From Jejudonia soesokkakensis (GTDB taxonomy: Bacteria > Bacteroidota > Bacteroidia > Flavobacteriales > Flavobacteriaceae): 64,000 bases of DNA. This document shows positions 8,766 to 15,344 of this stretch, piece after piece; positions within the stretch are counted from its first letter, which is position 1; every line of letters begins with the position of its first letter. The translations under genes were made by a program, and so were the position numbers. The notes beneath the pieces were generated by a model. It searched no databases. It was not told the DNA's origin and saw only the letters and a program-made list of their open reading frames with translations. The stretch is from contig NZ_JBHTBN010000002.1 in NCBI RefSeq assembly GCF_042664795.1, forward strand, positions 1-64,000, read 5' to 3'.

Positions 8766-9242
8766 ATGAAAAAGATTATAAAAGCCATTTTAGTTCTTGC
8801 GTTGATAGCGTTTGTAGTCATGCAATTTATTAGACCAGAAAAAAACAATGGAGGCTATGAATCGGTTATGATTTTTGAAAAGGAAACCAAGCCTTCTATA
8901 GAAACAGCTTCTATTTTAAAAGAAACCTGTTATGACTGTCATAGCGATCAAACACGATATCCTTGGTATGCAGAGATTGCGCCTGTGTCATATTGGTTAG
9001 ATGAGCATATTCAAAATGGAAAAAAACATTTTAATGTTTCTGAATGGGATAATTACTCTCCAAAGAGGAAGAATCATAAATTAGAAGAGCTTATTGAAAT
9101 GATTGAAAATAAAGAGATGCCTCTTGATTCGTACACTTGGATACACGATGACCTTACTGAAGAAGAGCGTGCACAACTTGTTCAGTGGGCTACGTTATCA
9201 AAGCTTCAATATAGAGGAAGATCACATATTTCATTTAAATAA
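8766..9242 (+). CDS. Haem-binding domain protein (haem_bd type)
   Basis: A 158-aa protein with one N-terminal membrane helix (residues 4-22) and a periplasmic domain carrying a single c-type haem motif, CYDCH, in the context CYDCHSDQTRYPWYAEIAPVSYW. NHKLEELIEMIENKEMPL and YTWIHDDLTEEER are typical of the haem_bd family common in Bacteroidetes. It starts 1 nt after the nucleotidase stop, so it is cotranscribed with it. Electron transfer is likely but the partner is unknown. Confidence 0.88.
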   Translation: MKKIIKAILVLALIAFVVMQFIRPEKNNGGYESVMIFEKETKPSIETASILKETCYDCHSDQTRYPWYAEIAPVSYWLDEHIQNGKKHFNVSEWDNYSPKRKNHKLEELIEMIENKEMPLDSYTWIHDDLTEEERAQLVQWATLSKLQYRGRSHISFK

Positions 9243-9302
9243 TTTAAAATAAATGTCTTAAGGTTATAACTTTATTTTTATTTAAAATAATTCTAAATAA
9301 AC

Positions 9303-9333
9303 TTGTAGAAACCTAAATGTGTTTTTATTTTTG
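9303..9333 (+). promoter_or_regulatory. Bacteroidetes promoter for the porin gene
   Basis: TTG (9303-9305), a 20-nt spacer and TATTTTTG (9326-9333) fit the -33/-7 consensus. The leader to the ATG at 9378 would be about 38 nt. Confidence 0.65.
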
Positions 9334-9377
9334 CACCTGATAAAATTAACTATTTGTAATCAGTCTAAATAAAAACA

Positions 9378-10553
9378 ATGAATAAATTACTGCTATTTTC
9401 AGCTATCTTAATTGGTTTTACAACAATTGCCCAAACAAATCAGGATTCAATTAACAATCCTCAATTACAACAAAATGCTGCCCAACGTATACTTTCTGGT
9501 AACTACGGGAAACAGGTTACTATCGGTGCCTATGGTGAGGTAACGTATAATCAGCCAGAAGGAGATAATGGTGAATTGGATGTTCAGCGATTAGTACTCT
9601 TGCTAGGTTATAAGTTTAATGAACAAGTTCAGTTTGTAACAGAAATCGAATTGGAGCATGTTGAAGAAGTTTTTGTAGAGCAGGCTTTCGTAAATTATGC
9701 CATAAGTAATAATGTAAGTTTACGGGGTGGATTAATGTTAGTGCCCATGGGCATTGTTAATGAGTTTCATGAACCTACAACTTTTAATGGTGTAGAAAGA
9801 CCCGCGGTTGATAACGCAATTGTCCCAACTACGTGGAGAGAAATTGGAGTGGGAGTAACAGGACGTTTTCCTGATGCATCGTTGAGTTATCAGGCATATA
9901 TTTTTAATGGATTTCGTTCTACAACTTCAGACGGAGAAGGTGGGGCCACAGGTTTTCTAAGTGGAAGCAGCGGTTTGCGAGGTGGTCGTCAGAAAGCAAT
10001 TCGATCCACAGTGGATAGCCCAACATTATCTACAAAATTTGATTACTATGGTATTCCAGGACTTCGTTTAGGACTGGCTGGATATTTTGGAAAAACTCAA
10101 GCAGAAGATGATGTTGAAGAATTAGAAGGTGCCAATATAGGTATCGCTATGGTAGGTCTCGATGCACGTTATGCCTTTAGACGATTTACGGCTAGAGGTC
10201 AGTTTATCTATGCTTCATTAAGTGATACCGAAGATTATAATGCCTTGACTGGAAGAGATCTTGGAAGTGCCTTACAGGGATACTACATCGAAGGAGCTTA
10301 TAATTTATTGCCATTATCTGCAAAGCAACGTTTATTTGCCTTTGCTCGATACGAAAACTATAATACACATGCCAACACAGACGGTGCTTTAGCGGTAAAC
10401 GATGCATTTAATAGAACTGATGTTACTACAGGGTTGTCATACCATATTGCTCCTGGGGTAGTATTAAAAGGAGATTACCAATTTAGGAGTAACGAAGCCG
10501 AAGGTAGTGATGTAGACGACCGACTTAATTTCGGAATTGGAGTTTGGTTTTAG
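9378..10553 (+). CDS. Outer-membrane porin (phosphate-selective porin O/P-like)
   Basis: The 391-aa product has a signal peptide ending at TTIAQ and a series of amphipathic beta strands, finishing in GIGVWF with an aromatic C-terminus as in barrel proteins. Blocks such as VQRLVLLLGYKFNEQVQFVTEIELEH, VEQAFVNYAIS, LRGGLMLVPMGIVNEFHEP and VPTTWREIGVGVTG resemble OprO/OprP-type porins of Bacteroidetes. The substrate is not readable. It has its own promoter and stands just upstream of the exported FMN-binding gene. Confidence 0.8.
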   Translation: MNKLLLFSAILIGFTTIAQTNQDSINNPQLQQNAAQRILSGNYGKQVTIGAYGEVTYNQPEGDNGELDVQRLVLLLGYKFNEQVQFVTEIELEHVEEVFVEQAFVNYAISNNVSLRGGLMLVPMGIVNEFHEPTTFNGVERPAVDNAIVPTTWREIGVGVTGRFPDASLSYQAYIFNGFRSTTSDGEGGATGFLSGSSGLRGGRQKAIRSTVDSPTLSTKFDYYGIPGLRLGLAGYFGKTQAEDDVEELEGANIGIAMVGLDARYAFRRFTARGQFIYASLSDTEDYNALTGRDLGSALQGYYIEGAYNLLPLSAKQRLFAFARYENYNTHANTDGALAVNDAFNRTDVTTGLSYHIAPGVVLKGDYQFRSNEAEGSDVDDRLNFGIGVWF

Positions 10554-10560
10554 TGAGCCA

Positions 10561-10663
10561 GCAAATCTTTGATTTGCGTAGGTGAATTAATCCTAAACAA
10601 ACCTACCGAGTTTCACGATACCAGTTAGAAAAATCTCTTACAATAATAGTGTTGTAAGAGATT
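10561..10663. repeat. Intergenic region with three inverted repeats
   Basis: GCAAATC-TTT-GATTTGC (10561-10577), GTAGGT/ACCTAC (10578-10583 with 10601-10606) and a perfect 12-bp stem AATCTCTTACAA/TTGTAAGAGATT (10632-10643 with 10652-10663, 8-nt loop). No T run follows the long stem, so it is not a simple terminator. It could be a structured 3' end of the porin message, a small RNA or a protein-binding dyad. Confidence 0.5.
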
Positions 10664-10733
10664 CTACTGTTGGGTTCAGAATGGCATCGAATATTATGGA
10701 CTTAATGTATATTAGTAATAGTAAGAATTTAAA

Positions 10734-10741
10734 TACCTTTG
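10734..10741 (+). promoter_or_regulatory. -7 box of the FMN-binding protein gene, leaderless layout
   Basis: TACCTTTG, an exact TAnnTTTG match, ends 4 nt before the ATG at 10746, so the transcript would begin at about the A of the start codon. Confidence 0.55.
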
Positions 10742-10745
10742 TAGT

Positions 10746-11276
10746 ATGATAAAAAAGTTGTTTTTTCTCTTCGGAATATGTTTCAGTTTGGTGTCATTTT
10801 CAATCCCCGAAAAGATTGAAAAGAAAGCAGATAAAGTAATTTCAAAGTTTCTGGATACTGAAAACTTTCAGAAAAAAACCATTACTATTTCTGAAGCGCT
10901 TGATAAAAAAACAGCTTCAGAATTTACCAATGGAAATCTTTTTAGTATCTCCTCCAAAGGAAGTATTGTAGGGTATGGGTACATTGGAAATGCACCAAGT
11001 AAGACAGCCACGTTTGATTACCTTGTGCTTTTTGATCCCAATTTTATCATTACCAAAAGTAAAGTATTGATTTATCGTGAAGAATATGGAGGCGAAATTG
11101 GAAGTAAACGTTGGCTGCAACAATTTGACGGTGAATCTTCAAAATCTTCAGAATTAAAATACAATCAGGACATTATTCCAATAAGTGGTGCGACGATTTC
11201 GGTACGCTCTATGACAAAAGCGATGAATAATCTCTTGCAAAGTATTGCAGTCTTACAAAAGGAAAAAGCCCTATAA
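10746..11276 (+). CDS. Exported FMN-binding domain protein
   Basis: This 176-aa protein has a signal peptide (MIKKLFFLFGICFSLVSFS) and an FMN-binding domain. PISGATIS (residues 145-152) matches the [ST]GAT motif in which the Thr (T150) receives FMN through a phosphoester bond, as in NqrC and RnfG; YGGEIGSKRWLQQF comes before it. It should act outside the inner membrane in electron transfer, if an ApbE-type flavin transferase is present elsewhere in the genome (none is in this window). Its TAA overlaps the ATG of the next gene (TAATG), suggesting translational coupling with that membrane protein. Confidence 0.8.
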   Translation: MIKKLFFLFGICFSLVSFSIPEKIEKKADKVISKFLDTENFQKKTITISEALDKKTASEFTNGNLFSISSKGSIVGYGYIGNAPSKTATFDYLVLFDPNFIITKSKVLIYREEYGGEIGSKRWLQQFDGESSKSSELKYNQDIIPISGATISVRSMTKAMNNLLQSIAVLQKEKAL

Positions 11277-11764
11277 TGCAATTTCACGGCTTAATCCATA
11301 CATTTCCAAAGCATGTAAAGCTTTTTATCGCTGCATTTGTCATTGTATTAAGTATAGGATATATAACTGGATTATTATTTGTTCGTCAGACTGAAGCTAC
11401 GACACCAGACGGTATCGAAGAAAACTATTTGGGAAATGAAGATTCCGAAGAACTTTCAGTAATGAAATTTGAAAAAGGGGACCGTGAAATGTTGACCATA
11501 CTGCATACGCACATTTTATCAGTTTCTTTTATCTTTTTCTTTTTAGGAGGCCTTGTTGCAATGACTTCGCTACCTAAAAAACTCAAATCTTTTTTAATGA
11601 TTGAGCCATTTGTTTCAATCATACTAACCTTTGGTGGTATTTATTTTATGTGGAAAGGGATGCTTTGGATGAAATGGATTGTGATGATTAGTGGTACGTT
11701 GATGACAGCTGTTTTTGTTGTTTCGGCTGGGGCGGTGTTGCTTCAGTTGTTTAAAGAAAGATAA
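11276..11764 (+). CDS. Four-helix inner-membrane protein of unknown function
   Basis: A 162-aa protein with four hydrophobic segments at about residues 15-36, 82-98, 105-122 and 128-152. Residues 37-75 form an acidic, probably periplasmic loop. Histidines sit at or near the membrane (QFHGLIH at the N-terminus; ILHTHILSVSF entering helix 2), which could bind haem or metal, but no known cofactor motif is complete. I do not recognise the family. The 1-nt TAATG overlap with the FMN-binding gene makes a physical partnership likely. Confidence 0.65.
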   Translation: MQFHGLIHTFPKHVKLFIAAFVIVLSIGYITGLLFVRQTEATTPDGIEENYLGNEDSEELSVMKFEKGDREMLTILHTHILSVSFIFFFLGGLVAMTSLPKKLKSFLMIEPFVSIILTFGGIYFMWKGMLWMKWIVMISGTLMTAVFVVSAGAVLLQLFKER

Positions 11765-11792
11765 TTTTCTATATTACATAAAAATTGATACT

Positions 11793-12230
11793 ATGAAAAA
11801 TCTTTTCCTTTTATTTCTAGGATGTTGTATGTTTTCTTCTTGTGGTTCAAAAAAAGAAACATTAACCACTATTAACCGTGAAGCTAATCGGTCTACAGTA
11901 AATATTGATCCTTTTTTTGACATTACAGAGAATGCCCCAGACGACACCTATGGTCTAATTGGAGAAAATCCGGTAAAAGTTGGAGGTCAAAGCCCTAGCA
12001 ACCAAAGGCGGTATCTTGCCTCACTTGCGGGACCAGAGGGAGAAATAGTGAGTTTTAATAGAAAAGGAAGTTGTTGTGCTTATAAAAGTGAAAACGGATT
12101 TAATGGTTCCGCACTGGTAGATGTATATGAAGTCACTTATGAAGGCCTTAAAAAACCAATAAATATTTATATTAGTTTTTATGATTTAGAAACATTATAT
12201 ATTCCAAAGGGCTTTACTAAAAGAATGTAG
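11793..12230 (+). CDS. Small lipoprotein of a conserved Bacteroidetes family
   Basis: A 145-aa product with lipobox FSSC near residue 17. The mature part contains GENPVKVGG, YLASLAGPEGE, RKGSCCAYKS, ALVDVYEVTYEG and LYIPKGF. This pattern is familiar from flavobacterial proteins that are sometimes named 2-dehydro-3-deoxyphosphooctonate aldolase, but nothing here supports an aldolase. The function is unknown. The ATG at 11793 is chosen because it begins the signal peptide; the open frame runs back to 11715 in the preceding gene. Confidence 0.75.
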   Translation: MKNLFLLFLGCCMFSSCGSKKETLTTINREANRSTVNIDPFFDITENAPDDTYGLIGENPVKVGGQSPSNQRRYLASLAGPEGEIVSFNRKGSCCAYKSENGFNGSALVDVYEVTYEGLKKPINIYISFYDLETLYIPKGFTKRM

Positions 12231-12265
12231 CTTTAGTATTGTTCTTTATTCATAATTTTTAGTTG

Positions 12266-12273
12266 TATATTTG
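12266..12273 (+). promoter_or_regulatory. -7 box of guaB
   Basis: TATATTTG fits TAnnTTTG exactly. The leader to the ATG at 12327 would be about 45-50 nt and shows no purine riboswitch core. Confidence 0.55.
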
Positions 12274-12326
12274 CACGCAATTAATCAGTAATCACTTTCG
12301 GAACTTCGAGAGTTAAATTAATTGCG

Positions 12327-13799
12327 ATGACTGCACACAATGAAAAAATTCTAGGAGAAGGCTTAACATACGATGACGTACTACTAGTCCCTGCTTATTC
12401 TGAAGTATTACCTAGAGAAGTTTCTATTCAAACAAAATTTTCAAGAAACATTACATTAAATGTTCCAATTGTTTCCGCAGCAATGGATACCGTGACCGAA
12501 AGCGCCATGGCCATCGCAATTGCCCGTGAAGGCGGAATTGGTGTGCTTCATAAGAATATGACTATCGAACAGCAGGCTGCAGAAGTTCGTAAAGTGAAAC
12601 GTGCCGAAAGCGGTATGATACAGGATCCGGTTACGCTCAAAAAGACAAATACAGTAGGAGATGCGCAAAGCACGATGCGCGAATACAGCATTGGTGGTAT
12701 TCCAATTACAGATGATAATGGAAAATTAATTGGAATTGTAACCAATAGAGATCTGCGATTCGAAAAAGACTATGCACGTCAGTTAAGTGATATCATGACT
12801 ACTGAAAATCTCGTTACGGTGGCGCAAGGAACCTCCTTGAAAGAAGCAGAAATCATTCTTCAAAAAAATAAAATCGAAAAATTACCGGTGGTTGATGACC
12901 ACGGAAAGTTATTAGGACTCATCACCTTTAGAGATATTACAAAATTGACTCAAAAGCCTACTGCTAATAAGGATAGCTTCGGAAGACTACGTGTAGCCGC
13001 AGCATTGGGAGTTACAGGAGATGCTGTTGAAAGGGCTGAAGCTTTAGTGCAAGCACAAGTGGATGCCGTGATTATTGATACGGCCCATGGCCACACAAAA
13101 GGAGTTGTTGCAGTTTTAAAAAAGGTTAAAGAAAGATTTCCAGAATTGGACGTAGTGGTAGGAAACATTGCTACTGCCGAAGCTGCACAATATTTAGTAG
13201 ATGCCGGCGCAGATGCCGTAAAGGTTGGGATAGGGCCCGGATCTATTTGTACTACCCGTGTGGTAGCTGGAGTCGGTTTTCCGCAGTTTTCTGCTGTATT
13301 GGAAGTTGCTGCTGCCATCAAAGGAAGCGGAGTTCCAGTCATTGCAGATGGCGGAATTCGATACACAGGAGATATCCCAAAAGCAATTGCTGCCGGTGCC
13401 GACTGTGTGATGTTAGGATCCCTCTTAGCGGGAACTAAAGAAAGCCCTGGAGAAACAATAATCTACGAAGGACGTAAATTTAAATCCTACAGAGGAATGG
13501 GATCTGTGGAAGCTATGAAACAAGGTTCTAAAGACAGATATTTTCAGGATGTAGAGGATGATATTAAAAAGTTAGTCCCAGAAGGTATTGTGGGTCGTGT
13601 TCCGTATAAAGGTGAATTACTAGAAAGTATGACCCAATTTATTGGCGGACTAAGAGCAGGGATGGGCTACTGTGGTAGTAAAGATATTGCTACGTTAAAA
13701 GAAAATGGTAAGTTTATAAAAATCACTTCTTCTGGAATCAATGAAAGTCATCCGCATGATGTGACCATTACAAAGGAAGCTCCTAACTATTCAAGGTAA
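12327..13799 (+). CDS. guaB: IMP dehydrogenase
   Basis: GuaB oxidises IMP to XMP with NAD, the committed step to GMP. The 490-aa protein has the standard plan: an N-terminal barrel start (EGLTYDDVLLVPAYSEVLP), a CBS pair at about residues 95-205 (IGGIPITDDNGKLIGIVTNRDLRF; KLPVVDDHGKLLGLITFRDI), then the rest of the barrel with GGIRYTGDIPKAIAAGAD and the catalytic C308 in GSICTTRVV. The flap EGIVGRVPYKG is present. It is a single gene with its own -7 box and a terminator. Confidence 0.97.
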   Translation: MTAHNEKILGEGLTYDDVLLVPAYSEVLPREVSIQTKFSRNITLNVPIVSAAMDTVTESAMAIAIAREGGIGVLHKNMTIEQQAAEVRKVKRAESGMIQDPVTLKKTNTVGDAQSTMREYSIGGIPITDDNGKLIGIVTNRDLRFEKDYARQLSDIMTTENLVTVAQGTSLKEAEIILQKNKIEKLPVVDDHGKLLGLITFRDITKLTQKPTANKDSFGRLRVAAALGVTGDAVERAEALVQAQVDAVIIDTAHGHTKGVVAVLKKVKERFPELDVVVGNIATAEAAQYLVDAGADAVKVGIGPGSICTTRVVAGVGFPQFSAVLEVAAAIKGSGVPVIADGGIRYTGDIPKAIAAGADCVMLGSLLAGTKESPGETIIYEGRKFKSYRGMGSVEAMKQGSKDRYFQDVEDDIKKLVPEGIVGRVPYKGELLESMTQFIGGLRAGMGYCGSKDIATLKENGKFIKITSSGINESHPHDVTITKEAPNYSR

Positions 13800-13803
13800 A
13801 ATA

Positions 13804-13830
13804 AAAACACCCTCAATTTTGAAGGTGTTT
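13804..13830 (+). terminator. Terminator after guaB
   Basis: AACACC-C-TCAA pairs with TTGA-A-GGTGTT (one mismatch) around a TT loop, with a short T run; it starts a few bases after the guaB stop. Confidence 0.7.
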
Positions 13831-13903
13831 CAACGGGTGATTATGTATTGAAGTTAGCTAATGGTAAAAGTCAGATATCTATAAAAATTGTAAAAAAGTA
13901 AGA

Positions 13904-14410
13904 TTACTCTTCTTCTTTAACCGTAATACCAAGGTCTTTTAGAACTGCCAGAGTTACGTCATAATTAGGGTCAATATAGACAACAGTTTCTGTCACCTGA
14001 AGAATTTGCGTATACCCTTGAACCGAAGCAACTTTTTCCAGAGAGCTCCCTATTTTAGTATAAAGTGGTCCAAGTTCCTCTTCCCTTTTTAAGGCTAAAA
14101 GCTTTGTTCCATTTTGCTGAAACTTTGTAATTTCATTTTCATAAGCCATAATAGTATCCTGCTTTGCCTTTTTCTGTATAGGAGTGTATGATTTTTCATC
14201 TTTTTTGTAGGCTTCAATCAAAGAATTATAATCAGAAAGCCTCTTATTGAGACTCTCGTCTAATTGTACTCCATACGCTTCAACATTTTTTTGGACAGTA
14301 GAAAGTTCTGGCATCTTTGAAAGTATATAATCAATATCTACAGTGCCAACTTTAGATTGTGCAAAACCGCTTACACAGATAAATAATACAAGAGTTTTTA
14401 AAAATTTCAT
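13904..14410 (-). CDS. OmpH/Skp-family periplasmic chaperone
   Basis: A 168-aa protein with a signal peptide (to about residue 18, SGFAQ), a short core (KVGTVDIDYILSKMPE) and long charged alpha-helical arms through about residue 120, then GYTQILQVTETVVYIDPNYDVTLAVL. This is the OmpH/Skp plan; trimers hold unfolded outer-membrane proteins during transit through the periplasm. OmpH genes in Bacteroidetes often occur near bamA, which is not here. A TATTTTTG box lies 25 nt upstream. Confidence 0.85.
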   Translation of the reverse strand: MKFLKTLVLFICVSGFAQSKVGTVDIDYILSKMPELSTVQKNVEAYGVQLDESLNKRLSDYNSLIEAYKKDEKSYTPIQKKAKQDTIMAYENEITKFQQNGTKLLALKREEELGPLYTKIGSSLEKVASVQGYTQILQVTETVVYIDPNYDVTLAVLKDLGITVKEEE

Positions 14411-14431
14411 TTTTCAGGATTTAATAATTGT

Positions 14432-14455
14432 GTGCAAAAATACTATATTTTGCAC
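14432..14455 (-). promoter_or_regulatory. ompH promoter box inside an inverted repeat
   Basis: GTGCAAAA (14432-14439) and TTTTGCAC (14448-14455) form a perfect dyad with an 8-nt spacer. The minus-strand -7 box TATTTTTG (14442-14435) lies across the left arm, so a protein bound to the dyad could control it. Confidence 0.4.
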
Positions 14456-14499
14456 GGTTTAAAGACGTGTTATTCGTAAAGATGTGACAATTATATTAT

Positions 14500-14736
14500 T
14501 TAATCAGAAAATACCTGTCCGCGATGCGGTTTTAGTTGTTCTCTAAGACGATCCATATGTTCTTTTTCAACCACTAGATAAGCACTACAATTCATTTCTG
14601 AAACTTTTTGGATATCACAAATAGTATGCTGCAAGCCTTCAGCTTTTACAAATTCTTTTAAGTGAATTACGTGATGCTTTGCTGTTGGAATTGCTGTAGG
14701 GCCTCTAAAATCCCAAATAAGTTTGATTCGCTCCAT
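14500..14736 (-). CDS. Small conserved protein of unknown function
   Basis: A 78-aa cytosolic protein (IKLIWDFRGPTAIPTAKHHVIHLKEF, given here as a pattern of Trp-Asp-Phe-Arg-Gly followed by a His-rich stretch). No signal peptide or known domain. Its ATG overlaps the stop codon of the SRPBCC gene by one base (TAATG), so the two are translated together. The pairing suggests a shared task, which I cannot name. Confidence 0.7.
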   Translation of the reverse strand: MERIKLIWDFRGPTAIPTAKHHVIHLKEFVKAEGLQHTICDIQKVSEMNCSAYLVVEKEHMDRLREQLKPHRGQVFSD

Positions 14737-15194
14737 TACTCTTTATGATAAACACTTATATTATTTTCAGCAAAATTTTTAAAATCAAGTAAATACTGTT
14801 TAGACTGCTTTTTAAAAGCCCTAGGCATAAGAAATCCGATTATTTTCATCATAAAAGAATTAAATTTAAATTCACTTTCAGAAATCCATTTTGTATGTGA
14901 TGCGTCTATTTCTTCAAAAAAGTTTTTTTGAATAGTATGAACTCCTTTAGCATCGTAGCTAGCATGAAATTCATCTGGAAAATTATTTTTAATAATAGTT
15001 TCAATAAGTATCATATCACGCTTCCCCATTTTATACTGTAATTCCATTGTTGCTCCATTTTCTCCGGGAGTTCCGCTTAAGAATTTGTAGTCAACTAATC
15101 CTTTCTGCCAGTGTTTCATGTTTTCAGGATTATCAAGTTTTTTTATGACCTCGTTTTTGGGAAGATCAATACGTATATCAATACTGTAGCGCAT
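14736..15194 (-). CDS. SRPBCC (START-like) family protein
   Basis: A 152-aa protein with the helix-grip pattern of SRPBCC proteins: an N-terminal strand (RYSIDIRIDLPKNEVIKKL), NMKHWQKGLVDYKFLSG, a central sheet (ATMELQYKMGKRDMILIETI) and a long C-terminal helix (FKKQSKQYLLDFKNFAEN). Such proteins bind hydrophobic ligands in a deep pocket. It is the first gene of the pair with the 78-aa protein. Confidence 0.8.
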   Translation of the reverse strand: MRYSIDIRIDLPKNEVIKKLDNPENMKHWQKGLVDYKFLSGTPGENGATMELQYKMGKRDMILIETIIKNNFPDEFHASYDAKGVHTIQKNFFEEIDASHTKWISESEFKFNSFMMKIIGFLMPRAFKKQSKQYLLDFKNFAENNISVYHKE

Positions 15195-15288
15195 AGTAAC
15201 TAATTTATGAATGCAAGGTACATTTTTTTGGTATAATAGATGTTGAGGGTACTTCGTTAATACTATTGCAAATGGACATTAATTAGGC

Positions 15289-15318
15289 TTGTGAAACGGT
15301 ATGATTTTGTTATTTTTG
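15289..15318 (+). promoter_or_regulatory. Promoter of the three-PPIase operon
   Basis: TTG (15289-15291), 19-nt spacer, TATTTTTG (15311-15318). This agrees with a start at the downstream ATG 15345 and not at 15291. Confidence 0.7.
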
Positions 15319-15344
15319 CGCTGCTTCAAATGAAAATAAATTAT

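Noticed and set aside
12274..12326. Purine riboswitch in the guaB leader
   Set aside because: The leader is about 50 nt and lacks the paired core of the purine aptamer.
12950..13366. 138-codon minus-strand frame inside guaB
   Set aside because: Antisense shadow of a strongly conserved gene; Thr/Ala/Pro-rich with no motif.
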